Of a stretch of 64,000 bases of DNA, positions 36,053-47,994 are shown piece after piece; position 1 is the first letter of the stretch, and the number at the start of each line of letters is the position of its first letter. The DNA is from Petaurus breviceps papuanus (Eukaryota > Chordata > Mammalia > Diprotodontia > Petauridae), in contig JAMXIF010000002.1 of the NCBI GenBank assembly GCA_028583685.1, positions 60,559,396 to 60,623,395 on the forward strand, read 5' to 3'. Position numbers and translations under genes: made by a program. Below the pieces are notes generated by a model. That model was not told where the DNA came from. It saw only the letters and a program-made list of their open reading frames with translations, and did not search any database.

Positions 36053-38235
36053 GAGATTTATATATTGTTTTATCTCTTATTTTATTTTTCTCAATTACAT
36101 GTAAAAAATTTAAACATTTGTGATTTATTTTTTATTTTGAGTTTCAAAATCACTCCCTCTTTTCTTCTCCTCTTGAGAAGGAAAGCAATAGATTATACAT
36201 GTGAAATCATGCAAAACATTTCCATATTAGCAATGTTACAAAGGAAAAGAGACCAAAAACAAAACAAGAAAAATAAAGAAAGTTTAAAAAGTATGCTTCA
36301 ATATGCAGTAAGACTTCATCAGGTCTTTCTCTGGAAGTGGATATAATTTTTCATCATAAATCCTTCAGAATTAGCTTGGATCATTGTATTGCTGAGAAGA
36401 GCTAAGATATTCACAGTTGATCATTATACAATAATGCTATTACTGTGTATAATGCTTTCCTGGTTCTGCTCACTTCACTTTGCCTCATTTCTTTATTTCT
36501 TCCTGGGTTTTTTCTGAACTCATTCTGCTCATATTTTCTTATAGCAGAATAGTATTCCATCACAATCATATACCATAACTTGTTTATCCATTCCCCAATG
36601 AAGAAACATCTCCCTCAATTTCCAATTCTTTGCCACCACAAAAAGAGCCACTACAAATATTTTTGCACTTTATAGGTATTTCCATTTTCTTTGATCTCTT
36701 TGGGGTACAGACCTAATTGTAAATTTTCTGGGTCAAAGGATACTAACAGTTTTACAGTCCTTTGAGCTCTTCACAAAGGTTGGATCAGTTCACAACTCTA
36801 CCAACAGTACTAGTGTTCCAATTTTTCCAAGTATCTGCTAACACTTGTCATTATTTTTTTCTGTTACATTAGTCAAAGATGTGAGCTGGTACCTCAGAGT
36901 TGTTTTAATTGGCATTTCTCTAATCAATAGTGGTTTAGAGGATTTTTTCATGTGACTATTGATAGCTTTGATTTCTTCTTCCTAAAACTTTCTGTTCACA
37001 TTCTTTGACCATTTATCAATTAGGAAATGACTTCTATTCTTACAAATTTGATTCAGTTCTCCATATCTTTGAGAAATGAAGCCCTTGTCAGAGAAACTTG
37101 TAAAAAAATTTCCCCATTTCTTGTTTTCCTTATTATTTTGTTTGCATTGATTTTTTTGTACAAAACTTTTAAAATTTAATGTAATAATAATTATCCATAA
37201 TTATCCACTAATATTTTCCATCTCTTGTTTGGTTATAAATTCTTTCCTTATCCACAGAGGTAACAGGTAAAATTTTCCATAGTCTTCTAATTTGCTTATG
37301 ATATCACCCTTTATGTCTAAATTGTGTTCCCATTTTTACCTTATCTTGGTATAAGGTAAAAGATGTTGGTGTGTACCTAGTTTTTACCAAATTGCTTTCC
37401 AATTTTTCTAGCAATTTTCATCAAATAGTGAGTTCTTGTTCAAAAAGTGTGAGTCTTTGGATTCATCAAATACTGGATTACTATAATCATCTACTACTGC
37501 ATATTATGAACCAAATTTATTTCACTGGTCTTTTTATTCTATTTCTTAGCCAGTACCAGATGGTTATTACCACTTTATAATACAGTTTGAAATCTGGAAC
37601 TGCTATACCACCTTCTTTCACATTTTTTTCATTGATTCTCTTGATATTCTTGACTTTTTGTTCTTCAAGATGAATTTTATTATTTTTTCTACCTATATGA
37701 AGTAAGTTTTGGTAGTTTGACTGGAATGGCAGTAAATAAGCAAATTGATTTAAGTAGAATTGTCATTTTTATTATTTTGGCTCAGTCTACCCATTAACAA
37801 TTAATATTTCTACAACTGTTCAGATCTCATTTTATGTGTGAAGTATTGTATAATTGTGTTCATATAGTTCATATGGCTCTTAGGTTTGTCTTGGCAAATA
37901 GACTCTTAAGTATTCCAGATTGTGTGCAGTAATTTTAAATGGAATTTCTTGTTCTAGCTCCTTTTTTTTGTTTTGTTTTGTTTTGCTTTGCTTATTAGAG
38001 GTGGGAAGGTAGGCCAATCGGGGTGAAGTGACTTGCCCCAGGTCACACAACTAGTTTTGTGTTAAGTATCTGAGGCTGAATTTGACCTCAGGTCCTCCTG
38101 ACTCCAGGGCTGGTGCTCTATTCACTGAACCACCTGGTTGACTTTGTTGGTAATATATAGAAATGTTGATGATTTATATGGGTGTATTTTATATCCTTCA
38201 ACTTTGCTTAAAGTTGTTAAGTGTTTCAACTAGTG
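36053..38235 (-). mobile_element. L1-C, 3' part (3'UTR to late RT), 5' truncated
   Basis: It begins right at the 5' end of L1-B with an antisense 3'UTR (CAATTACATGTAAAAAATTT), then the ORF2 C-terminal blocks (AGTATTCCATCACAATCATA at about 36551). It continues through the thumb region to TGTTTCAACTAGT at about 38235, where L1 similarity ends. A SINE interrupts it at about 37963. Confidence 0.88.
37963..38145 (-). mobile_element. Marsupial tRNA-derived SINE in L1-C
   Basis: Antisense SINE: poly(T) with GTTTT repeats, GTGACTTGCCCCAGGTCACA, CAGGTCCTCCTGACTCCAGG, and a CCACCTGGTTGAC head. L1-C resumes at TTTGTTGGTAATATATAG. Confidence 0.9.
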
Positions 38236-38245
38236 AGATTTGCAT

Positions 38246-39285
38246 CTATTAAAAAAATTATTACAGTACTCTAAACAAATAAATGCAAAGACCCCAAATT
38301 CATACAAATGGTTTTTCTGTGACATTAAGAACTATGTGTAATGAATTTGCAAAATAATACTTTGACATTCACCAATTAGAAGAAAATTCTTCCTGAAAAT
38401 GAAATAGAAGAAAGGAAAGAATTATTAATCTCTTAATTCAGGACAGCAGGTTATATTTTATTTTAAAGACCTTGATATTTCTAAATATGAATGACTAAGA
38501 AATCTATTTGTCAAGGAGAAATATGATACCTTTGGTCTTGCTCACTATGAACAGAAGTAGTTAACAGACTTCTCTTCTGATATTATTTTGAAACAAACTT
38601 TTAGATCTGAAAAAAGTCTTATCATATTGTGTTTCTTGATAAATAAAAATTCATTTTCAAACAATGCAATACTACTTTTATTAATATTCATAGCACCTTA
38701 TTTGTATGAAACATGGTTTCTCCTATAGCTACAATAAAAGTCACAATATCAATTTTGACTAGTGATTGAAAAAGAATTAATAATAGCAGTATCATAATTG
38801 ATACATTTTGAGATAGTATACTAAAATGAGTTTACCTTCAAATTAATGTTATTATTTTTATTATTTTATAAGTTGTGAATATATATGTATATAAATGATT
38901 TACCAGTAAATTTCTGTGTTGCCACAAAATTTTAACGTGCTCAAAATTTTCCTGTGCTGTTATAAAACTGTAATAAATTTTAAACTAAAACATAAGTTAA
39001 GAAAATTATTTGCATTTGATAAGCAAGAAAGAGGCACATATTATTTTTTCCTCTTAAAAAAATGACAAGGTGCTGCTAAATAAAATCTGGAAACCAGTAC
39101 TGAGACAAATCTCTTCCTCAAGTCTTCAACACAAGAATGCTACAGTGGGAAAAGATAAATGAACATAATTTCACTTTACCTGTTCATTTCTAATCTTACC
39201 CTCTTGACTCTACTATCCATTTCCTTTAAATAGTAAATCTAGAAATACATCAAGCAATTGGGTTTCTAATTAGCCAATCTAATCT
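38246..39285. other. Unassigned AT-rich sequence
   Basis: No recognised repeat or gene; short frames only. Confidence 0.5.
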
Positions 39286-39289
39286 TTGA

Positions 39290-39615
39290 CTATCATAGTT
39301 GAAAAGTCCTAAATCTGGAATCAGGAGAACAGGTTTTCAAATCCTAGGTTAGCAGGGCATGTCACTTTATGTCCCTGGCTCTTTCTTTTATTTTTTTTTT
39401 TGAGGGGCAATTGGGGTTAAGTGACTTGCCCAAAGTCACATGGCTAGTAAGTGTTAAGTGTCTGAGGCCAGATTTGAACTTAGGTCCTCCTGACTCCAGG
39501 GCCGGTGCTCTATTCACTGTGCCACCTAGCTGCCCCATCTAACTTTCTTTATGGTAAAATTAAGGTTTAGATGATTTGTAAGATCACTTCTACCTCTAAA
39601 TCCATGATCCTAGAT
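39290..39615 (+). mobile_element. MIR CORE-SINE interrupted by a SINE
   Basis: MIR head (AAATCTGGAATCAGGAGAAC) and core (CATGTCACTTTATGTCCC) to about 39387, then a younger antisense SINE. The MIR tail (GGTAAAATTAAGGTTTAGAT, CCATGATCCTAG) follows after 39538. Confidence 0.75.
39390..39537 (-). mobile_element. Marsupial tRNA-derived SINE, antisense
   Basis: Full antisense copy from poly(T) and GGGGCAATTGGGGTTAAGTG to GTGCCACCTAGCTGCCCC, close to the presumed consensus and therefore fairly young. Confidence 0.96.
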
Positions 39616-39827
39616 TGAAGAACACAAGTGAAAGGAATTATGTACTAGGTATCAGGGCTAGGAGAGATTGGTGAGAACATAATTTCAGACATTGAAGTCC
39701 TTCTACGAGAAGATTGTGATAGGAAATTAATTCAGATTTAAACTTGTAGATAGCAAAATTAATATAAATTTGTATAAAGCAATACTGACATTTTCAAAGT
39801 GTTTTCAATCCTGTAAAGTAGGCACTG

Positions 39828-39925
39828 AAGAAGGAAATGACAAACCACTCCAGTATCTTTGCCAAGAAAAACCCCAAATGTAGTCACAAAGAGTCAGACA
39901 TGACTGAAATACAGAGTAGCATGGT
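39828..39925 (+). mobile_element. MAR1 SINE 3' end
   Basis: Sense RTE-like tail: AAATGACAAACCACTCCAGT, CCAAGAAAAACCCCAAAT, CACAAAGAGTCAGACATGAC. Confidence 0.85.
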
Positions 39926-39939
39926 AAGTATTATTATTC

Positions 39940-40075
39940 CCATATAATATATGAAAATATAAACTGTGGTTCTGGGACTTTAAATGACTTACATAAGGTC
40001 ATATAACTCAAAAGAAAGCAGTTAAACCAGGACTAGAAGCTAGGTCTTCTGACTCCTTACTCAATTTTATTTTCT
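39940..40075 (-). mobile_element. MIR fragment, antisense
   Basis: TTAAATGACTTACATAAGGTC followed by CTAGGTCTTCTGACTCC. Confidence 0.6.
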
Positions 40076-40114
40076 AGTTCATGATGTATTCTCAGTTATT
40101 AAGATAAAAAATGA

Positions 40115-40320
40115 TAGAATCATAATCTTTGAGGGAGACAGAACTTGGGGGATCATCCAGTCCAACTTATTCATTTTGTAGATAAGATAAGTAAGGCTCA
40201 GGGAGATTTGACTTAGCCAAGGTCACACAACTAGTAAGTTTCAGAGGTATGGTTTGAACCAGGGTCCTAAGAGTAGAAACAATGTTCTGTCCTCCATACC
40301 CCATTGCCTCTAATGTATAT
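40115..40320 (-). mobile_element. MIR3-like CORE-SINE, antisense
   Basis: Starts with a CR1/L3-type tail (GATAGAATCATAATCTTTGAG, GATCATCCAGTCCAACTTAT), then the antisense core (TTAGCCAAGGTCACACAAC). Copies of the same type occur at 48.9 and 56.5 kb. Confidence 0.65.
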
Positions 40321-41325
40321 TTGGTAGGCCTTTTTCATATTAAGAAGGTTGCAAGAAAACTGATTTGTGTCTCATTTGCAGCTTTAACTCTACAAAGACC
40401 CCAGTCCTAACTAATGTCAAGAAGTAGAGAAAAAAATTGAGAAAGGGACTCATTTAGTATGTGAAAGTCATTGTTGCAAGAAGGGACCAATCAACCTTTA
40501 GATCTCATATTCTAATAAGGGAGGTATAATACCATGGAGTTCACTGTCTCTTGAATTTGAAAGATAAAGAAAGATTTTGGGCAGAGATAGGAAGGTTTGA
40601 ATAGACAGGCTTTTGCTACAGTTCTTGTTTGATAATTCTCATTCTTCTTTCCCTTCAAAGTCCAATAATAAAGAAACCATCATTTTATCTTTAACTATCA
40701 AGTGGTTCCTCATACTTAGCAAGTGAGAAAATCAGATATCAGGAGACAAATGGGCCCTTTTATGCAGAAAACACTCCCAGATCTTGAGAAACTGGTCAGT
40801 ACCATGAAACAAGAAGCAAAGCCAGTTACAGAGCCTTTTAGAGAAAAAAGATAAATAAAAAAAAACTGAGAATAAGAGATACTCTTTCCCAGGGAGTAGG
40901 ATAAGCATAATTCCTTTAAGGTACAACAGAATGATTCTGAATCATTCAAAGAGACATATTCAATTCCAACTAAAAGTTAATTTCCTGTTTATATAGTCAC
41001 TCTTCAATAGAATATTATTTAAATTTAAAATTAAGTTCAGTAGTTTTAAATGTTCATTGCACACATTATACTTTGACACATAAATAAATTAAAATAGGAA
41101 AGATTCATCAATAACACTCTATTTCTGACTCTGTAGAACTTACCAGCATAGCCCCAGATACCTGAACTAGCCAGGGCCCTCACCATCCATCAATCCTGCT
41201 CCCTAAAGACTCATTCATAAATAAAATAATGAAGTTCATATTATTAAACTTAGAAAATCAATTTCCTTTGGACAAAGATGAGAGGTGGGGTTGGAGTTTC
41301 TTTCATCTATTTAGAGAGGTTATAA
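40321..41325. other. Unassigned sequence
   Basis: No recognised repeat or gene over 1 kb. Short minus-strand frames near 40716-40949 (Cys- and Phe-rich, overlapping in two frames) look like chance. Confidence 0.5.
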
Positions 41326-41329
41326 GCTG

Positions 41330-41572
41330 TAGTGACCAGTGACAGCCGACCTTGTAGTTGAGAAGACACAGGTTCCAGTCTCACCTCTTGACATACACCA
41401 TTTGGGTTATGCTGAACAAGTCACTTAACTTCTCAGTGCTCCAGGCAATTTTCTAAGACTAGAAACTGCAAAAAGAGCTACTGATCTGCATTGGTAGAGG
41501 GAGTTTCCTCATGAGGGCTCCCTTGTACCAATGAAATATCCAATTCCACAAACAAAAATCCATTTGGAGAAG
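41330..41572 (+). mobile_element. THER1-type CORE-SINE
   Basis: Sense copy with a core ATGCTGAACAAGTCACTTAA and a tail CTGATCTGCATTGGTAGAGG, then GAGTTTCCTCATG, as at 12.06 kb. Confidence 0.75.
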
Positions 41573-42234
41573 TTAAATGGGAAAATAATTTTTTAGACAT
41601 TTTAAAGTGTTACAATCAATATACCACAGTTTAGTTTTCTAATTCTTTGGCATCTCTATTTTAATGCCTAATTTAATTATTCCAATATTTTCCCTTAAAT
41701 TGGCATGAATTATAGGGACTTACTTTACAATTTGTGATGTGTTTGAGAAAGTAACTTCTCTGGGAATGACCAGCCCTAGCTAAATCAGCAAACAGAGCAG
41801 GTTCCAGAGAGGATGCAACTGTAATATGTTTGACCCTACCTAACCCAGGAACAGACAAGCAGGACAATCCAGGAGCTACAGGATTGTAAAGGTAATGTAA
41901 TTTGAATTTGAAGACCCCTTTTTGTACTGGAAAGTAAGCAGGTTTGTCTTTATCTTTATCAGCCACATGCAATTACTTAGCACTTAGTAACTAATCAAAC
42001 CTCTGTGAAAGAAACAGAAGGTATGAACCCCAGTTCCTACATGACAGGAAGGGGTTGGCTGAAACAGGAAGTAGCTAATGCTGTGTGTATGTAAGGAAAA
42101 GCCCCAGAGAGGAAGAGTCAGAATTTCATGGGACCAGAATCTGGAGGCAGAGCAACTAACAGAAGAGAAATGAGAATTGAGAATTTCCTGAGAACTTGTG
42201 GTGGCAGAGCTTCTTCTGAAGATGAGGCCAGAAG

Positions 42235-42330
42235 CCCAAGAGGTCAGGAGCCCAGGAGGCCAGGAGCCCAAGAGGTCAGGAGCCCAGGAGGCCAGGAGCC
42301 CAAGAGGTCAGGAGCCCAGGAGGCCAGGAG
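42235..42330. repeat. Minisatellite, 3 perfect 32-bp units
   Basis: Three identical 32-bp units (starts 42235, 42267, 42299), each made of two 16-bp halves that differ at two positions (CCCARGAGGYCAGGAG). The sequence after 42330 begins a decayed seventh half. Identity between units implies recent expansion. Confidence 0.97.
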
Positions 42331-42694
42331 CTCAAGAGTGCTCTCCCCCCCAGGCTGGATAAGATGATTCTGATTTTTTGAATGAGCTGCAGAAGATTGA
42401 GGAAGCATGACCAGGATGCTAAGACTTTGTTTGTGGCTTGGTTGAGCCTTGAATTCCCAGGAATAGAAACTGTGAAGGATTTGAGATGGACTGGACCCTG
42501 TGAACTTCAGTGTGGAGCAGGGCTTACATGGAGAGCTGAACAAGGAACTGTCTGCCTTTGATTCCAGGTGACTGGTGGATTCAGGTAGGAGTTGCCTGCC
42601 ACAAGTCAAGATGAAAAGACCTCTCCATGGGCACTAAGTAATGATAAAATTGTAGTTTACTAGTGACCTGGGATGGAAGGTCTGTGTATTTGCT

Positions 42695-42842
42695 TTTTTT
42701 TTTTTGAGGGCAATTGGGGTTAAGTGACTTGCCCAAAGTCACAAGGCTAGTAAGTGTTGCAAGTGTCTGAGGCTGATTTTGAACTCAGGTCCTCCTGAAA
42801 CCAGGGAAGGTGCTCTATTCACTGCTCCACCCAGCTGCCTCA
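42695..42842 (-). mobile_element. Marsupial tRNA-derived SINE, antisense
   Basis: Poly(T), GGGCAATTGGGGTTAAGTGA, GAACTCAGGTCCTCCTGAA, then CCACCCAGCTGCCTC. CTGTGTATTT is found on both sides (42682 and 42852), a possible TSD. Confidence 0.93.
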
Positions 42843-43314
42843 TGGCATTCTCTGTGTATTTTCTAATGATTGTACTTAGTGATTAATGATACTTAGTAAT
42901 TGATTGCTGAATAAATGACTGATTGAGTTAACTTAGTGTGTCCCATGAGTGGAAGACCTTGACTATTGTACTTTAAGATGATTGTTCTTTGTTCAAAACT
43001 TTGTGGCCACTATGGTGGAAACTATGTGGCCATTCTAATGATAAGCTGTTGTGAATACCATATTGTGATTTTCTGTGAAAGTTGTAATATTGTGAATGCT
43101 GTACCTTGATTTTCCATGAATGTTTTGCTTTGATTTGTTACTGAATAGAGTATTCACTATACTGTGTAATTAGAACCTTGAAAGCTGTTAACAGCAGCAT
43201 TCTTCTGAAAAGCTGATAGTGCTTGGCTTTACAAGGAGTAACAGAAAGGTAAATGGACACTAAGCTTATTGGAAAATTAATCATCAGACCTTTTTCAAAA
43301 GCCCAACTTTATCC

Positions 43315-43615
43315 AGGTATTGTGTTAGGTACTTGGGGCACAAATTGAATGAATGGAATGATCTTTGATCTTAAAGAGCTTCCCTTCTATAAGGTAAGAT
43401 ATATGCACATACATTTATATTTTATCAGCAACATGCAATTATTATGCGTTATATACCAGGCATTATGCTAAATGATGGAGTTAAAAAGAAAAGCAAAAAC
43501 ATGGTCACTGCCCACAAAAATTCATATTCTAATGAGAGAGAGAAATGTAAGTTGGAGATAACCTCAAAGGGAAGGCACTAACATTTAGTGGGGTGGAGGA
43601 GAGGAGAAAGCATCA
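43315..43615 (-). mobile_element. L2 fragments, antisense
   Basis: Two overlapping copies of the reversed L2 3' end (ATCCAGGTATTGTGTTAGGT and ATACCAGGCATTATGCTAAA), then GAAGGCACTAACATTTAG. Confidence 0.6.
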
Positions 43616-43624
43616 GAAACTGTA

Positions 43625-43715
43625 GTGAGGCTCAAATGGGATGATGGATATAGAATACCTTGCAAACACTAAAGCACTCTTTAAATGCCAGCTATTACTA
43701 TTATTATTACTATTA
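43625..43715 (+). mobile_element. MIR 3' tail
   Basis: CTCAAATGGGATGATGGATA, CCTTGCAAACACTAAAGCAC, then TATTATTATT. Confidence 0.65.
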
Positions 43716-43989
43716 TCCTACAGTCACTAGGCCTCCAACTATTAATGCCTTCATTCCCTGAGCCTTCTACTGTAGCTATGCTGAACTCAATCAGTGTTTA
43801 TAGAGTAATGCAGGGGTGTGCTGGTACATATTTTACAACCAGTTTGGGGGAGGGGAATGGGAGAAATGTATGAACACATGCTTTTAAATTTAATCTGCAT
43901 GATTAATATTTTCTTAAGTCTAGACAACCAACAAAACAACAGATCAAACCCTGATATCTAGCAACAGTCAAATTTCTGAGGCATAAATG

Positions 43990-44110
43990 TTCAAATAGGA
44001 AAATTTAATAATCAGAACTGACCCAAACCCAGAAAGGCCACTTCCAAATGACAAGATTTGAACAGAGACTTGAAGGACATCAGGGAAACCAGGAGGTGAA
44101 AGGAAGGAAG
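43990..44110 (-). mobile_element. L2 fragment, antisense
   Basis: GATTTGAACAGAGACTTGAAGG matches the reversed L2 block also seen at 22.1 kb. Confidence 0.45.
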
Positions 44111-45660
44111 GAAATTAGTTATTATTATTATTAATCAGTTATTCTTATGATTCTCTAGTTTACTTGACCCTACCTAGCATTGGACCTTCTGTCATTTCAC
44201 CCTATTTATACTGTTACTCTCTCAAATTACCTGGCCTAGACCAGTGTTGGGAGACATCCAAACTCTGTAAACAGAAGCTATTGTCCATTACCTCTGGACC
44301 CAAGCCTTACCCCTTGCCCAGAGATACTACAACAGGTAACACTTATGCAGTTGTTCTACCACACAGTCTGTAGGCCCTATTCCTAGCTTCCACTATGCTA
44401 TCCTTCATATCCTTATTATATTCCCATCTCCTCAGAAATCGCCGTGTTTGAATGAGTTTACCTACTTCCAAATAATATGCTTCAAAATTTCACAATTGCC
44501 CAGTTTGATTGTGTTGGCAAATAATGCCTTACCTACCTTGGTTCAATGAGAGCCCAATGACTAAGTCAGTAATGTTGACTTATCTTACAATAGAATGTTC
44601 AGATTTTATATCTGAGGGTAAGATAGTAGGAGGTGACTTTGTACTGTAGTGGCATGAGTCATCCTTCATCTTTCCCCAACCCAGGGGACTAATTAATTCC
44701 TCTGAAAGTCTTGAGTGGTTAATTTGTGGGGGAGATCAGGTGCTAAATTTTGTTGTAGATAGAAAAGACTATATTCCTTCAACATTTCTTATTGGATGAA
44801 TGGAACTGAATGCTTGTTTAAAAAAGAAAAAAAACTTTATTTCAAGCTACATTTAGTCCCTAAGAAATGAGATGAAGAGACCAAATGAACCAGCCAGATG
44901 ATTCTAGCTTTTTAATCACCATCCCCTCTATTGCTAATTAAATCTTCACTGCACATTGGCTTCTCTCTCTGAGGTACATTAAAACAAATAGAAAACACAT
45001 GACTTATATAGATGAAATATTTCATTTATTTAACATTAAAAATATTTATATGTTGCCATAAAACCATAAGATGACATCTCAATGAGAAACTAAAAAGTGA
45101 AGTACTATATGTTTACTAAGTAATTTCCAAGTGCTGTGTCTTTCTTGTATTAATTCCTAAGGACAAGAGAATGAGGGAAAAAGAGCCAATCTGAAACTCT
45201 TAGGCATTGCATGCTCTTTTGAATTAACCCTTCTTTTGCTGACTCAGTATTTTAATTGTAATCATGGTAGCTTCATGAGTAAATAATTGGATTCTAGCCC
45301 AATTAACCTGATTTGGTCATTAAGATAGGTAACATCTCCAGATGTGTTTTAATAATTGCTTGCCTATTGACCTAGAGTAGACCTAGATCCACAGAAAGTG
45401 GTAGATTCATTTGTGCATAGGACATAATGCCAATATTAGGGATGGTAACTGGAAAAGAAACTTTTAAATAAGAAACATCATGGAAATTCAGTATCTTATA
45501 TTTGGAAGGTATATTGGAGATAAATTTAGTCTAAACTCTACCAAAATCATGAAACCTAACTATGATATGTCTGACAACTTACTTGAAGATTTTTAGTAAT
45601 GGAGAACTTGATAATCTCCAAACTAGTCAATTCCATTACTGGACAACTATATTGCGGGAC
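44111..45660. other. Unassigned sequence
   Basis: No recognised gene or repeat except a short ATT run at about 44118-44133. Frames are short and unsupported. Confidence 0.5.
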
Positions 45661-45667
45661 ACATTTT

Positions 45668-45830
45668 ATATGTGTGTAGGTATATATGTGTGTGTGTGTG
45701 TTTGTGTGTGTATGTATGTATATATGTGAGTATATATGTATATATACGCACACATGCATACACATACATACATACATGTGTGTATTAATATGCATGTGTA
45801 TGTGTATATATATGTGTGTTCAGCTGAAAT
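45668..45830. repeat. Compound TG/TATG microsatellite
   Basis: Alternating TATATGTG, TATG and CATACA units. The minus-strand frame through it is a His/Thr/Tyr low-complexity artefact. Confidence 0.95.
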
Positions 45831-45964
45831 ATGACTCCCTATAATAAATTACATGTTTTGTAGTTTTATAGTTTACAAAGGGCTTATTTCCCTTCCTTCC
45901 CTATGAAGTAAATAGTAAATATTTCATTGTTGTTATTATTTTTAATTATTATTAGGAGTAGGTA

Positions 45965-46200
45965 CTTGAACGGTGATTTCTTTGCTACAGGAAACTCCCA
46001 GATCAAGTTTCCCATACCAATTTAGCTGAGAACCTTCGCCACACTTTATATTCTTAAGAGAATTGCCTAGAACATTATGATATTAAGTAACTTGGCTAGG
46101 ATTCAGACAGCCAGTATATGTCTGAAGCAGGACTTGAAACTAGATCTTCCTGGCTCCTAGACCAGCTTTCTATCCATTATACCATCCTGCTTCTCAATTA
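45965..46200 (-). mobile_element. THER1-type CORE-SINE, antisense
   Basis: GGAAACTCCCAGATCAAG at its start is the reversed THER1 tail. The core follows (TTAAGTAACTTGGCTAGGAT), then a TATCCATTATACCATCCTGC head. Confidence 0.65.
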
Positions 46201-46224
46201 TACTATGTTGTCTCTGAATGTTAC

Positions 46225-46392
46225 AATTATTGCCATTGTTATTATTAATTCTCCATTTTACAGATGAGAAAACTGAGGTTCAAAGTTATAAAGTGATTTA
46301 TCCATGGTCACACACTTAGAAAATATTAGAGATAGGACCTGAACTCAGATCTTCAGATTACCAAATTCAATATACTTTCAATGAACTCATTG
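46225..46392 (-). mobile_element. MIR CORE-SINE, antisense
   Basis: CTCCATTTTACAGATGAGAA, AAAGTGATTTATCCATGGTC, and GGACCTGAACTCAGATCTT. Confidence 0.8.
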
Positions 46393-46561
46393 ATTCAAAC
46401 TTTGCCCTTCAGGAACAAGCAGAAGAAATGTAATCACTTCCCAACTAGGAAAACTTCAACTATCATATTCTAGACTTCATCTTTTATTTTTCAAATAGGA
46501 AGGGGAAAGGGAATGGTTAAGCAGTAGTACAAACTAGAACTGTAGAGAACAGTGGCATTTG

Positions 46562-46812
46562 ATTGTTGTTCGTTCAGTCATCTTTCAGTCATGTCTGAAT
46601 CTTCATGAACCCATTTGGGGTTTTCTTGGCAAAGATACTAGAGTGTTTTGTCATTTCCTGCTCCATCTCATTTTATAGATGAGAAAACTGAGGCAAACAG
46701 GGTTAAGTGACTTGCCCAGGGGCACGCAGCAAGGAAGTCTGAGGCAAGATTTGAACTCAGGAAGAGGAGTCTTACTGACTCCAAGCCTAGTGCTCCATAC
46801 ACTGTACTATTT
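46562..46812 (-). mobile_element. MAR1-type tRNA-RTE SINE, antisense
   Basis: GTTGTTCGTTCAGTCATC, CATTTTATAGATGAGAAAAC, GGTTAAGTGACTTGCCCAGG, CTAGTGCTCCATACACTGTA. Confidence 0.88.
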
Positions 46813-46869
46813 TTGGGCTCATTAGTGGTTTTTTGTTTTTGTTTTTGCTTTTTTGTCACAGGTTCTCTC

Positions 46870-47360
46870 TCAGAAAGCTGGCATACTAAGAAAAAAATTT
46901 TAAAAAAACATGGATGGAGTAGTAATCTTTCTTTGTCCCTGCCCCTGCCTCACTTCAGCTGAGTATGATTGATACTGATTTGTAAACATGTTCTTTTATT
47001 ATGTGATAGCCTACATCTGATGTCTAGTCTTATTCATAAATATCTTTGGTTGACCTTATCCTTTGCATTTTTTCATTATGGCCCTTTTTTCATAGAACGA
47101 GGACACAGGAAACTCTAGGAGTCACATTGGAGAGAATGACCTTTTCCTACTTCAGACCTGAAATCCCAACTCCTTCATTTGTTGTTAAAAGTTTTCTCTT
47201 CCTAACTGAAGGCATCATCACAAGCTATTTATGTGTTTCATAATTACACTTACAAGGGCTATAAATGAACCTTTGCATTTAAATCTGCTTCATCCTACCA
47301 CTAGCCTAACATAGGGCAAACACTTCTACTACTTGGATGTGTATAAAGAACCAGGGAGTG
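46870..47360. other. Unassigned sequence
   Basis: No recognised gene or repeat. Confidence 0.45.
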
Positions 47361-47364
47361 GTAG

Positions 47365-47510
47365 TGAGTGAAAGAACACCTAGACTTGCCACTATCTAGT
47401 TGTGTGACCGTGGACAGCTCCCAGGTGCTCAGGTTCTTCTGAAAAATGAAGCAATTGAACATGATGACCTGTAAGAAAGTGTTCTATCTCTAATATTCGT
47501 GGCTTCCAAG
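47365..47510 (+). mobile_element. MIR fragment, sense
   Basis: CTATCTAGTTGTGTGACCGTG, then AAATGAAGCAATTGAACATG. Confidence 0.65.
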
Positions 47511-47837
47511 CATGGAAAATCTGAGGTAGATATGATAATTAAACTTCATTATCTGTTACTGGATTTTCTCCCTGCAAATTTCTCACTTTTACTCTAACTT
47601 GTCTACTTTCTTGTAATTTAGGAGTTCTTTGGTCCTTCTATCAAAGAGGAAGAGAGAAGAAATGAAATTCCCATTATTCATTACTTACTGTGATCAAAGA
47701 TTTGCTGAAAGAGGAAATAAAAATGAAAACCTTAAACCATGATTTTTCCATTATTACTAAGTTAGAAAACAAAATTTAAGGTTTGTGATAGCATCCTGGT
47801 TCAAATTCTTTATTTGTAAGATGAGTGGGTTATCTTC

Positions 47838-47965
47838 AAAAAAATATGTGACTTTAGAAAAGTCATGTGCCTCTCTGGACCTATAGTTCCTTACTGATCA
47901 AATGAGGGAACTGGACTAAATGACCTCTGATTTCTCTTTCAGAGCTAACATTGTAAATCTATGAC
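47838..47965 (+). mobile_element. MIR fragment, sense
   Basis: AAAAGTCATGTGCCTCTCTG and GGGAACTGGACTAAATGACC, then GTAAATCTATGA. Confidence 0.7.
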
Positions 47966-47994
47966 CACATCAATTACTTGGTATAGGCTCCTCT

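Larger units (their letters stand above)
41700..43310. other. Purine-rich unclassified segment, possibly LTR-derived
   Basis: It differs in composition from its neighbours: a purine-rich middle (42040-42600) with the minisatellite at 42235, a downstream TG-rich part and a SINE at 42695. It resembles marsupial LTR-type sequence in style, but no LTR ends, TSD or coding parts are visible, so no family is assigned. Confidence 0.25.

Noticed and set aside
40716-40949. Two overlapping minus-strand frames of 64-77 codons
   Set aside because: Different frames of the same DNA, hydrophobic low-information products, no repeat or gene match recognised.
42235-42330. CRISPR-like direct repeats
   Set aside because: Repeats are directly adjacent with no spacers, and the DNA is mammalian; a minisatellite.
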